Below, piece by piece: positions 1 through 9,537 of a stretch of 64,000 nucleotides of DNA (position 1 is its first letter; every line of letters starts with the position of its first letter). This DNA is from Fennellomyces sp. T-0311 (lineage: Eukaryota > Mucoromycota > Mucoromycetes > Mucorales > Lichtheimiaceae), in the NCBI GenBank assembly GCA_025266875.1, contig JALLLT010000012.1, positions 62,001 to 126,000 of the forward strand. The letters run 5' to 3'. The notes under the pieces were generated by a model that worked only from the letters and a program-made list of their open reading frames with translations, was not told the origin of the DNA and ran no database searches. The translations under genes and the position numbers were made by a program.

Positions 1-300
1 GGTGTTACGAGGACATTCGTAAAGGAAGGCTCGTCGAGTATCATCATCCATGATGGTTCGGAAAAAGTCGGTACCCATGCTGGGCAACGCTTCGAGAAAC
101 CCAGGGTACGGCGTGAGAAGCATGGTCGGTGCTTGTTCAGAAATGTGAGGGTCGTCATTGAACTCCATGGTGTCGTCACCATCTGCCATAGGAGGGACAT
201 TTGGATGTGTGACCTGTGCAGTTTCAAGGGCGGAAATGCGTCGAACCAGTTCATTGAGAGCAGTAGAAACATCCAAAGTAGCGGTGGTCTCATGAGACAT
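1..300 (-). CDS. Unidentified protein, N-terminal 100 residues, cut by left edge
   Basis: An uninterrupted frame runs from an ATG at position 300 down to position 1 without a stop, so the gene continues beyond the window. The first 30 residues form a short amphipathic, leucine-spaced helix (LNELVRRISALE). They are followed by an acidic, Pro/Met-rich stretch and a segment ending in TRRAFLYECP. A short N-terminal coiled coil before a disordered linker is seen in gag-like proteins of fungal LTR retroelements, and the surroundings are transposon-rich, but no zinc knuckle or protease motif is visible. The family is not recognised, so the gag reading is only inference. Confidence 0.45.
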   Translation of the reverse strand, partial: MSHETTATLDVSTALNELVRRISALETAQVTHPNVPPMADGDDTMEFNDDPHISEQAPTMLLTPYPGFLEALPSMGTDFFRTIMDDDTRRAFLYECPRNT

Positions 301-485
301 GATCAAATTATGGATTTCGACGGATGTGTTCCAGGAGCGAAAGAAAAAATGATATCGTATTTGTATAAACTAGTATAGCATTTTATTTCTTTGGATTTCG
401 GCCAATAAAGGAAAAAATGAATACACAATCTGCTTCAGCGTCACCTACCAAAGAATAATAAGTATTATACCTATGTCTACATACT

Positions 486-1007
486 TTATCTATGCCTTTT
501 TCCCCAAATTATGACTATGTGACCCATCATTTCCTTAAACTTGTTCTCCATATAGCTCTGTTGAATCATTAATAGTGTATCTACATATCCTGCTAGTTTA
601 TTCGTATGTAATTTTCCATTATGCAACCACCATTGTAACTGACATCGCTGCTCCTCATCTGTGCCATTGAAAGCGAGATGTACAAAGACATTCCACTTGC
701 TGCTTCTTCTGGTTGCTTTAGGTAGGTTTGGGATATTTCTGTGCGAAGTAGAGTCCATAGTGTTGGTATTATTTACGCGACGATACGTGACAACAAATGC
801 TGTGAAGGTTGCAGTGTAATAAAATGGGGGGTGGAGGCGGGCCTGTATAGTAGAAATTGGGGGAGCGAAGTAAAGGGGGTAGCTTTTAAGCAGTACCCCT
901 GTTGCACTAAAGGCCTTGCGGTGTGTAAATGAAGTCAAAAATTCAGTCGCATGAGGTGGGATGATCTGACCAGAGAGGACTTTAAAATAGTTTGAATCCA
1001 TTTTCAT
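486..1007 (-). other. Open reading frame of 173 codons, doubtful gene
   Basis: The frame starts 20 bases inside the left target duplication of the outer Harbinger element and runs away from it. It has no recognisable domain. The C-terminal half (Trp, His and Lys rich, with WWLHNGKLH) looks more protein-like than the N-terminal half. If it is real, its promoter would have lain on the far side of the 7.8-kb insertion and has been displaced. It could equally be a chance frame in old repeat DNA. Confidence 0.2.
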
Positions 1008-1027
1008 TTCTCTGTTCGGAGCATAAT

Positions 1028-1068
1028 AGAGAGTTTAGGGCGTTCTGAAAAATCCATTTTTCAGAATG
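1028..1068 (+). repeat. Left terminal inverted repeat of outer Harbinger element
   Basis: The 41-bp sequence reappears inverted at 8788-8828. Its inner part is itself palindromic (TTCTGAAAAATCC facing its complement), so each end can form a hairpin. The adjacent AAT at 1025-1027 is the target duplication. Confidence 0.92.
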
Positions 1069-1789
1069 CTCTTCCAAATTGGGAACATCGTCTGTCTTCG
1101 AAAAAAAAGTGATGAACGTTACTGACATTGTAATTGCTGTAACACAAGTCAGTTGAAATACTAAAGTGACAATAGCTTGTAAACTGCTTTTTTTTGCACA
1201 CTTTTTTCTGCTTGTTCTTTCTTTCTCTTACCATTATTATCGATGTCACTTCTCTACCAAGCTGCCCAGCAATACTTGGCCGCACATGCCCGCCGCCTAG
1301 TAGAAATCGGAACGGATCAACACAGAGAGACATTTGACCTTACCAAATACTCGACTGAAGAGTGTCGATTCAACTTTCGGTTTACGCATCACCAAGTGTG
1401 CTGTTTAATTACTATGTTACAGGACTATATAGGTTATATTCATTCAGTTATATTTTTTAGCTTCGAGAAATTATGGAAGTGATGGAGCTCCCTCATGAGT
1501 TTTCTTTCTGGGAAGATGAAAATGGTACCAGACACATCATTCGTGTTTCTCGCGAAGAAGCGCTATGCCTTTGTTTGCGTCGATTAGCATATCCATCGCG
1601 ATATAGCGACCTGAAGCAAATGTTCCATCGCCCTCCGTACACTTTATCTGTTATCTTTAATGGAGTTATAGATTATATCTATAATAAATACGCCGGTCTG
1701 TTAGAGTTTACAGACTCTCAGTTTACCAAGGAGCGTATGCAGTACTTTGCTGATGCCATTCACGCAAAAGGTATGAAAAACAATTCATT

Positions 1790-2392
1790 AGGGAGTTTCA
1801 GAGTTGAAAATGGGGTTGCATATGCAAAGCATAAAATTTTTGACATAAAATCTGATTGGCTGAAAGTTTATGCAAACTTTTTGCATATGCAAAATTTTTT
1901 ATGTCACCTGGAAAATGACATAAAAAATTTTTTGCATATGCAAAAGTTGACATAAAGTCGATGGTATCACAAGCGGACATTTCGTACTACCGAGTGGACA
2001 AACTGAGAATGACTCATCCAATATAATACGAGCGGTAATGGGATATCACAGGTGGAAGTCAGAGGTGACTCAGGGTCAGTGTGGTCATTGAGCCAACAGG
2101 ATCGTAGAGCGCAAAGTGGATCATGCTGATGGAAAAATCTGGCCCAATGAAGTAGGCATGACTCATGATATATTGAACTGACATTGCGTTGATGAGTCCT
2201 CACATAGAATAGAAGCGAGTGACTCAGGATTGTCATCGCGTTGCAGCCAACAGAATCTGCGAACAACTGAGAGTAACATAGGCTTTGAAAATAAGATGTG
2301 ATAACCTTTTACACAGCTATATAAATGACAAATAATTTGTGTGCTTGCTTTATACAGTCATCACATATCCTTCTATCATTGCTTCACTTGAA
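1790..2392 (+). repeat. 603-bp left arm of inner Harbinger element
   Basis: The arm is repeated inverted at 5965-6567 with the same length and only about a dozen mismatches. It holds three copies of the palindrome TTGCATATGCAA (1816-1827, 1881-1892, 1932-1943), mirrored exactly in the other arm. These are plausible binding sites for the transposase or its partner. A minus-strand frame of 99 codons (1967-2266) lies in it but is not a convincing gene. Confidence 0.92.
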
Positions 2393-2404
2393 TTTCCTAT
2401 CATT

Positions 2405-3748
2405 ATGCCCCGCACAACCAAGAACTCTTCTCAACGCAACAATCGCAACAAAAACAGGAACCAAGATAATGGGAAAAAGCCTCGTACTTCGTGGGATAAA
2501 GATAACGTCGAACAAGAAGATGGCTCAATGGGTAAGAGCTCATATGACGTGTGTATTGAATGGCTAGCATCTGCCAACAACTACAACCGCTGGAGAGGTG
2601 ACGATGTCAATGGAGTGACGAAGACAAGGCTAGCCAGCGAAGTTGTCGAGTTGCTCAAGGCGCAAGGTATCAAGAACCGTACAAGCAAGGACGTTGGCCA
2701 GAAACTATCGAGCATTCAAACAAAGTACAATGAAGTTGCTCTTTGGCTCCAGAAGACTGGTCAAGGAATCTTAGACGAGAACGAAGAAGGTGGCGTGAAA
2801 ACAGTCAAAGGTATTCATGCAATTACAACAATAAGGTTACAGTTGATACTTACACGTCTTAATGCAGAATACTGTGAGCGCAAGTGCCCCGGGTTCGACC
2901 TTATCCGTGCTGTGATGGCCAACCGGCCTGCAGCTAATCCATTGAGCCTTGTGGAGATCGGTGGTATTCCTGGTAGTGAAGATGAGGATGAAAACGAGGG
3001 TGAAGAAGTATCCGAAGTCAGAACGGAAGCTGGTAGTGCCATCGACCTCGATAGCTTCGATGGTGCCGATGATGCTGGTGATGCCAATGACGCTGATTAT
3101 GTCGATGATGCCGATGACATTTTACACGAAGAGGAGAATGATGCGACATACCAGGAGACCTTGGACCATCAAGTTGGATCATATGCATTTAACGGCTCCT
3201 GGGACGATCCTACTCAATTCGACGATCTCTATGATTTGGACAATACCCACAATACCGTTGACGTTCGCCCTGCTGTTCCTGGTGGTAGTGAGGACCTTAT
3301 TGCTAGCCAGGCAAACTCTTCCGCTTCGGTTGGTACTTCGAATACTTCGAACTCAAAAAAGGACAAGGGCAAGGGACGAGCCAAACGCCAGCATATGTCT
3401 ATTGATGAGGACGAATCAAACAAGAAGAAGAAGATATCAGTTGCCGAAGCCATTGTGGAGTCCAACATCGCTACACAACAAACAAGTACCGAATTGTTGC
3501 GCTTTTGTAACGAAGCAGCGATTGCTGAAATGGAGGAGCGTCGCGTCATCCGGGAGCAAGAACGAGAGGATCGTCGCGCGGCCTTTGAGCTGCAGGAAAG
3601 GCAATGGAAATGGGATTGTGATCACCGGGAAAAAAGACTTGATATTGAGCGAATGCAAGCGCATGCCGCTCTCATTCGGTCGCTACGTGACATTGGTATG
3701 TCATCGGATGAGATTAAGCAGTACTTAGAGAATGAGAAGAGAAGTTAG
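2405..3748 (+). CDS. SANT/Myb-like accessory protein of inner Harbinger element
   Basis: Two exons (2405-2810, 2868-3748) joined by a 57-nt intron give 428 residues. After a basic Asn/Lys-rich N-terminus there is a Trp-containing DNA-binding-like domain at about residues 30-115, with the segments WDKDN, IEWLASANNYNRWRG and QTKYNEVALWLQKTG. An acidic, Asp/Glu-rich middle (about 190-260), a bipartite basic signal (KKDKGKGRAKRQ) and a charged coiled coil near the C-terminus (about 340-420) follow. This layout fits the transposase partner of Harbinger elements and plant-homeodomain-like trihelix proteins. It is encoded upstream of the transposase in the same direction, with about 280 bp between them. 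The reading frame shows no damage. Confidence 0.75.
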   Translation: MPRTTKNSSQRNNRNKNRNQDNGKKPRTSWDKDNVEQEDGSMGKSSYDVCIEWLASANNYNRWRGDDVNGVTKTRLASEVVELLKAQGIKNRTSKDVGQKLSSIQTKYNEVALWLQKTGQGILDENEEGGVKTVKGIHAITTIRLQLILTRLNAEYCERKCPGFDLIRAVMANRPAANPLSLVEIGGIPGSEDEDENEGEEVSEVRTEAGSAIDLDSFDGADDAGDANDADYVDDADDILHEEENDATYQETLDHQVGSYAFNGSWDDPTQFDDLYDLDNTHNTVDVRPAVPGGSEDLIASQANSSASVGTSNTSNSKKDKGKGRAKRQHMSIDEDESNKKKKISVAEAIVESNIATQQTSTELLRFCNEAAIAEMEERRVIREQEREDRRAAFELQERQWKWDCDHREKRLDIERMQAHAALIRSLRDIGMSSDEIKQYLENEKRS

Positions 3749-4025
3749 TTGTTAACAAATAAATGGCTTTTTTTTGGGCCGGCCGCATTATGTGCGGTTA
3801 ACAATTGCCGTTCCATATTGTTGTTTACAAATAATTGATTGGTTGTTTTCATATGATTACCTGTGATGATGCACGAAATATCAACAATCTAATAGGCAGA
3901 TACTTTGATGCTATCTATCGAGTCGCATCTATCATCAATAAGAATGTGAGTCATCTAGTGAATATAAAAAGAACAATGTCGGATATCTCAAAAACCATCT
4001 TTTTTACTCTTTTTTGTCTTCTTAT

Positions 4026-5494
4026 ATGCCCAGATATTCTGAACGCCAACATACTCTGCGACAGCTGGAGGAAGCATTGACTATCGAAGTCAGTGTCGAA
4101 CAACGCCAACGACAACTAGTCTTTATCCAGTCCATTGCTCGCAGTGGATTCTCTCGTGATGTTTTACAGCAAATGGTTCTGCAAGATACTACGATGGTTT
4201 TGCTTTGTCGATGGCTCCTCTTGTCTCGCCCCAATATGCGACAGTCCTTTGCAAAATTGCTAAGGGACTACATCATGCAAACATTGCGTTCGAACACTTC
4301 CATGTACTATCTACTAGTTGAATCCAACCGGTACCTCCATCCCAGGGAAAATGCAGTCCGCGATCATACCCGCATCTACTACATATTGAACAAAGAATCC
4401 CCGGACACTTTCAAGAGTCATGCGCGCATGAGCAAGACGGCATTTCAGAAACTGGTCAAACTACTAGAAGATAGTACCGTGTTCAAGAATGGGTCGAACA
4501 ACCGCCAAGCACCAGTTGAAGTACAGTTGCTGACAACATTGCGTCGTTTCGGTCTATCAGGAAACGGTGCAAGTTATGTACAGAACTCGTCAAACACTCA
4601 ATTACCAGGTATACTTATATCATGTGAACTTGTAATGCTGTAATACTAAGTCAATGAATAGTTGGAACGATCGACTCTTATACGACGCGATGCATGAAAG
4701 CACTCCTGGAACTCAAGAACAATGTGATCTTCTGGCCAGACGAAAATGAAAAGCACGATATCAAACAACGGATCAAGAGTACATTTGGCTTTCCAGAATG
4801 TGTTGGATATATCGACGGCACACTCCTTCCACTCTTCGCCAAACCACAAAACCATGGTACAGATTATTATAGCCACAAAGGCGCTTATGGTACCACTGCT
4901 CTTGTTGTTTGTGATGATCAGATGCGGATTCATCAAGCATTAGTCGGCTTCCCTGGGTGTGCCCATGATCAGCGAATCTTCTACCATTCTTCCCTCTATG
5001 ACCATCCACACAGATATTTCGACGGCTTCGAGTATCTCCTTGGAGACTGTGGATTCACGGCAGATGTCACCCTCATTTCCAGCTATAGAGGCAACGGTGG
5101 GAAAGGCAGGACTCCCAAAGAAGCCAAGTTCAACGATCGTGTCAAGAAGGCAAGAATTCACATCGAGAATTGCTTCGGCATGCTCAAAGGCCGGTTCCAC
5201 AGTCTTCGCGGAATGCGGAGGCTTTATCGAACTGTGAAGGATGCCCGTCTGGTCAATGACTGGTTCACCTGCTGCTGCATTTTACACAATCTGCTCATTA
5301 ACGATCCTATAAGAAAGGACTGGATTGAGGAAGAGGATGAAAAGGAGAATGAGGAATCAGAGCTGGAGTATGCTATGGCGAAGTTGAATACCGAGCAACT
5401 ACAGGATAAGAAGACACGAGAGGCAGCTGGAAAACAGAAACGCGAGTTATTAAAAGAATGTGTAAATAAGCTGCCCATGCCTTCTACACAATAA
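4026..5494 (+). CDS. PIF/Harbinger DDE transposase of inner element
   Basis: Two exons (4026-4608, 4662-5494) give 471 residues. The DDE_Tnp_4 nuclease fold is recognisable by YIDGTLLPL (first Asp), the KGAYGTTALVVCD strand, LLGDCGFT (second Asp) and RVKKARIHIENCFGMLKGR (catalytic Glu). The N-terminal 190 residues contain a helix-turn-helix-like part with MSKTAFQKLVKLL and a conserved segment ending in an SGNGAS motif. The C-terminus is a charged coiled coil. All catalytic residues are present and no stop interrupts the frame, so this copy may be active. The ATG at 4026 follows a T-rich leader; there is no in-frame ATG shortly upstream. The 3' end overlaps the large internal palindrome. Confidence 0.85.
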
Positions 5495-5611
5495 ACTGTT
5501 TCTGAAGAAGAAAAAGAAGTTTGTGTAATCATCTTGTAACTGCGCTAGTTTGTGTAATCATTTTGTAAACAGCACTTTTTTTTATGTCAAGTTTATGGCA
5601 AGTTTATGCAT

Positions 5612-5821
5612 GGGGGTTTCAGAGTTGAAAAAATGACATAAAATCTTATTGGCCATCGGGAAATGAATAGTTTATGTAAATTTTTTGCATATGCAACCCT
5701 ATTATATATTAGGGGGTTTCAGAGTTGAAAATCTGGTTGCATATGCAAAAAATTTACATAAACTATTCATTTCCCGATGGCCAATAAGATTTTATGTCAT
5801 TTTTTCAACTCTGAAACCCCC
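5612..5821. repeat. Perfect palindrome, 87-bp arms, at the inner dimer junction
   Basis: The arms 5612-5698 and 5735-5821 are exact inverted copies, separated by a 36-base loop. Each arm starts with the terminal motif of the element (GGGGGTTTCAGAGTTGAAAA) and ends with TTGCATATGCAACC. The loop contains a third copy of the terminal motif next to ATT. Imperfect symmetry continues outward to about 5438 and 5966. This looks like two element ends facing each other. Confidence 0.9.
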
Positions 5822-5964
5822 ATGCATAAACTTGCTATAAACTAGACATAAAAAAAAGCGCTGTTTACAAAATGATTACACAAACTTTTTTCTTCTTCTT
5901 CAGAAACAGTTTATTGTGTAGAAGGCATGGGCAGCTATTTACACGTTCTTTTAATAACTCGCGT

Positions 5965-6567
5965 TTCAAGTGAAGCAATGATAGAAGGATATGTCACAAT
6001 TGTATGAAGCAAGCACACAAATTATTTGTCATTTATATAGCTGTGTAAAAGGTTATCACATCTTATTTTCAAAGCCTATGTTACTCTCAGTTGTTCACAG
6101 ATTCTGTTGGCTGCAACGCGATGACAATCCTGAGTCACTCGCTTCTATTCTATGTGAGGACTCATCAACGCAATGTCAGTTCAATATATCATGAGTCATG
6201 CCTTCTTCATTGGGCCAGATTTTTCCATCAGCATGATCCACTTTGCGCTCTACGATCCTGTTGGCTCGATGACCACACTGACCCTGAGTCACCTCTGACT
6301 TCCACCTGTGATATCCCATTACCGCTCGTATTATATTGGATGAGTCATTCTCAGTTTGTCCACTCGGTAGTACGAAATGTCCGCTTGTGATACCATTGAC
6401 TTTATGTCAACTTTTGCATATGCAAAAAAATTTTTATGTCATTTTCCAGGCGACATAAAAAATTTTGCATATGCAAAAAGTTTGCATAAACTTTCAGCCA
6501 ATCAGATTTTATGTCAAAAATTTTATGCTTTGCATATGCAACCCCATTTTCAACTCTGAAACCCCCT
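5965..6567 (-). repeat. 603-bp right arm of inner Harbinger element
   Basis: This is the inverted copy of 1790-2392. Its three TTGCATATGCAA sites are at 6414-6425, 6465-6476 and 6530-6541. At its inner edge it is joined to an inverted copy of the transposase tail. The three bases GAA shared by both partners at the joint suggest a microhomology deletion. Confidence 0.9.
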
Positions 6568-7480
6568 ATTAGATAAAATGTTTAAGACATAGAGTGCAAA
6601 TTATCATTAACAATTGTATAGGCGCTCCTTACAATAACTGCATTGGGTTCATCGATGGCACTGTGCGAGGTATCTGCCGACCTGTCGAGCTTCAGAAGCT
6701 TGTATACAATGGCCACAAGGTTGAAGAGCACTTAAGTTCTTTGGTTTAAGAAATTGTATGGTTTGCTAACCGGAAAACATATGAATCTATCTAGCACAAG
6801 CATGCTTTGAAATATCAGGCATTAGTTACACCAGATGGCATAACTTCGGCCTTCTATGGGCCTGTCACTGGTGCCAGACACGACGGCTATCTCCTGACGG
6901 AGTCAGGCATCCTCGACATCTTCGACGAACGCCTCAACTTTCCCGACGGAAGCAAGTTTGTTGTCTATGGCGATTTGGTATATCGTCGGCATGCAAACCT
7001 ACTGGCGCCTCATTGGCTTGTAGCAAGTACGTTATCAATTCTCTACTTATTTTTTATTCCATGAGCAATTAACTTGAATATATTAATATATTAAAAAGAC
7101 GACGAAAGAAGTCCAGAAGCGCGAGAAAACAACAGCATGAAGAAAATACGAATTGCAGTGGAGTGGGAGTTTAGACGAACGGTTAATTTGTTCGCGTTCA
7201 ATGACTTCCACAAGACACAAAAGCTTCTACTTAGTCCTGTTGGGAAGTATTACGTTGTTTCCGTCCTCTTTAAGAACATTAAGGTTTGCATGAGAGAGGG
7301 CCAGGCATGTCATTACTTCGCCATCAACCCGCCAACATTGCAAGAGTATCTTGCATCAGCAAACCTTCGTCCAGTGTCGGATATCCCGACAAACTACGAC
7401 GAGTACGATGACCTTGAGGAAGACAGCCAGTAGCAATTTTTGTATAAAGAAATGTATTTAAGCTTATAAGTAGCTGTGTA

Positions 7481-8570
7481 TTAATGAAGGAGTGAAATAA
7501 GGTCAGAAACCTGTTGTTCAAGGCGAGCAATCCTCTGATTCGATTCCTCTTTATGAACTCGTAGTTCCTCTCGTAGTTGCTTCACTTCTTCTTCAGACTT
7601 CAAGATTGCATCTAGAAATGCATCTCGTTCTGAACGAAGGTGACATAGCTCTGATCGTACAAGGAGAAATTTACCATCCTTCCTTGTAAGAAGATCTGAA
7701 GTGTCACTAGTAGAAACGGCTACATCGCCAGAAGCGCTTTCATCGTCGAGGTCGATGGCACCATCATCTGAAACAAGGGGCGCCTTGTCCTGCTTTCTGC
7801 GCTTGGCACGACTATGACGATCCATTGCAGCACCTCTTAGCTTTTTCTCTTGCCGCGCCTTCGTCCTTTTCGCACCATCTTTCTGCTGCTTTTTCTCTTC
7901 GTCCGCTACTTCTTTGTCAAGCAACTAAATATATAAAATAAGTATATGCATAAAATAAACTTATAAAAAGTAATGTTTTAATGCCTAGCAGCTCTTACCA
8001 CAGAAAGCAATTCAATGCATTTTTCCTGCAAAGGAGTACAGCCAGTAACAATGCCGCTCGAAACGACGAGGAGCTCCTGCCTCTTCTGCTCTTTTTTCTG
8101 AAGAGCGGGAATACGAGCAGAGCAGTACGTTCCTGTGACCTGCTTTGTCACGCCAGCCTCAATCAATGGCATGATTCGCGCATTGACATTGGCAGCGACC
8201 TGTTCCCATGTACTGGTGACAGAGCCATGCTTGGCATTGAATGGCTGAAGTTCCAAGGTCTCCTCGATCAGGGTAATGTCAAGTTTGTCTGATGGCGAGA
8301 CATTCCTGCGTTTCGCCTTGGTGGTCCCATCAGGCTGCTCCTCTTGCTGAGCATCGATGACTGCTGCTTGTGCAATATCGTCGAGATCCTCACGTGGCAC
8401 AAACGCCTCAATAGCCTCGGGATCAGTGACTTCACGCTATTTACATTATATGTAAGCAAATAGAAACGTGTATTTTCAGTCTACAAACATACTCTGGAGG
8501 ATTCACTTCGTGCAGTTGGGACAAGTCCCAAAGACATAGGGGTCTCATTGATGAAGTTGATGTTGAACAT
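7481..8570 (-). CDS. SANT/Myb-like accessory protein of outer Harbinger element
   Basis: PIF/Harbinger elements usually carry a second, DNA-binding Myb/SANT-like gene that helps the transposase bind the ends and enter the nucleus. Exons are 8570-8493, 8436-7999 and 7924-7481, giving 319 residues in frame. After a short N-terminus comes a helical, Trp-containing block (residues about 65-130, with LIEETLELQPFNAKHG and WEQVAANVN) that resembles the trihelix part of such proteins. A basic stretch rich in Lys/Arg (KRRKQDK) follows, and then a leucine-spaced coiled coil at the C-terminus. The gene converges on the transposase within 50 bp. The role is inferred from the family and from its place inside the element. 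Confidence 0.7.
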
Positions 8571-8787
8571 TGTTTTGGAAGATTCGAGAAGAAGAAAAGT
8601 AAACAAACTGAAAATTTGACAGCTCTCAAATGTCGGTAGTCTAGGTAATTAGGCGGTCTCCTTTCTATTGGGTCGGTAGAAATGTTTGCCTTCTATTTCA
8701 TATTCCGTTTTTGGAAGACATTTTTCAGAACGCGTTCTGAAAAGTACAATCTCTTTTTGGATTATGTAACACAAATTTCCTTTTACA

Positions 8788-8828
8788 CATTCTGAAAAAT
8801 GGATTTTTCAGAACGCCCTAAACTCTCT
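8788..8828 (-). repeat. Right terminal inverted repeat of outer Harbinger element
   Basis: This is the inverted copy of 1028-1068, followed by AAT at 8829-8831. A further subterminal palindrome with the core TTCAGAACGCGTTCTGAA lies about 45 bp further in. Confidence 0.92.
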
Positions 8829-8831
8829 AAT

Positions 8832-9359
8832 GAGAGCACCCATAATAGAAAATATTTCCTATCGGATAACACATATCGGTTCAACATCATCACGAAGCGC
8901 ACTTACATAGTAACTTGCCAACACGGATTAAGAATTATACGGTATGAACGAATGGGATAAACTCAACAAGACATGGAATTGACTCCAATATAGCAATGCG
9001 GTCATTACACTGCAGGGCGGATGTCAAAGACATCCTCAGATCCGCATAATCAGAACAAAAGAAAGGATCCTATACGTCCTCTATCCATTCAGGCAATTCT
9101 GAAGACGAAACACTATCTAAACTGCCATCGCTGATTCAATACACAAAAGATATAAAAGCATAGAGCGTTGCATTCAATAAAGCATATCCGAAACTTCAAA
9201 GATACTTTTATAAGTCTCTTTTCATTCTTTGTACCGTTGATTCACTTCACTCTCTCTTGGTTTGACAATAAATAGAGAGAACCTTTAAGATAAAAAAGAC
9301 ATATTCGATTCTCACGGAACTTACTGTTTTTTCTCGATCCATTCTCTCTCACCGTAATA
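8832..9359. other. Gene-free flank, LTR-like composition
   Basis: No convincing coding frame is seen. A TATAAAA sequence near 9151, an AATAAA shortly downstream (about 9178) and a second one near 9270 give it the look of a solo LTR or an old promoter, but no duplicated ends were found. It joins the outer Harbinger element to the hAT relic. Confidence 0.3.
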
Positions 9360-9537
9360 TTGAGGATTGTATCTTCTTCACATGCCTCAAATTCAGTGTT
9401 TGCCTCTTATTGATGACATGTGCAATGCATCGCTGCCTTTTCTTCTGTGCATCAAACACGAAGTCCATCTGACGCTATATACGTTTAACCTCGGCCATCA
9501 CGGTGGTGTTATTGGATGTGTTGTCGTGTGTCACAGC

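Larger units (their letters stand above)
1790..6567 (+). mobile_element. Nested Harbinger-type transposon with long inverted arms
   Basis: The 4778-bp element lies in an intron of the outer transposase and is flanked by ATT at 1787-1789 and 6568-6570. Its termini begin AGGG(A/G)GTTTCAGAGTTGAA, and the inverted repeat continues for 603 bp on each side (1790-2392 and 5965-6567). It carries a SANT/Myb-like gene and a complete DDE transposase, both on the + strand. The right quarter is not ordinary sequence: it is an inverted, internally deleted copy of the element itself. The last bases of the transposase reading frame (from 5438) reappear inverted, ending at 5966, and are fused there to the inverted left arm. 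The element is therefore best described as an imperfect inverted dimer. Confidence 0.88.
1243..7433 (+). pseudogene. DDE transposase of outer Harbinger element, split by a transposon in an intron
   Basis: This is the transposase that would cut and paste the outer element. Exons are about 1243-1421, about 1477-1770, 6622-6719, 6795-7026 and 7099-7433. The DDE_Tnp_4 catalytic Asp, Asp and Glu are visible in FIDGT, YGDLVY and VEWEF. Family hallmarks also visible are the GHKHKHALKYQ segment and GARHDGY before the second Asp. The intron starting at 1771 contains the whole inner element, and joining 1770 to 6622 keeps the frame. The junction of the first two exons has no clean GT donor and may be a mutated splice site. 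Coding capacity is otherwise intact, so calling it a pseudogene rests on the insertion and this junction. Confidence 0.75.
1028..8828 (+). mobile_element. PIF/Harbinger-type DNA transposon, 7.8 kb including a nested insertion
   Basis: The element is bounded by inverted repeats of 41 bp beginning AGAGAGTTTAGGGCGTTCTG and flanked by the 3-bp duplication AAT at 1025-1027 and 8829-8831. A 3-bp A/T-rich duplication is typical of the PIF/Harbinger superfamily. Inside are a spliced DDE_Tnp_4-type transposase on the + strand and a SANT/Myb-like accessory gene on the - strand. The two genes are convergent, with stop codons at 7433 and 7481. Without the nested 4778-bp element and its 3-bp duplication the transposon is about 3.0 kb. 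The ends match over their whole length, which suggests relatively recent insertion. Confidence 0.9.
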
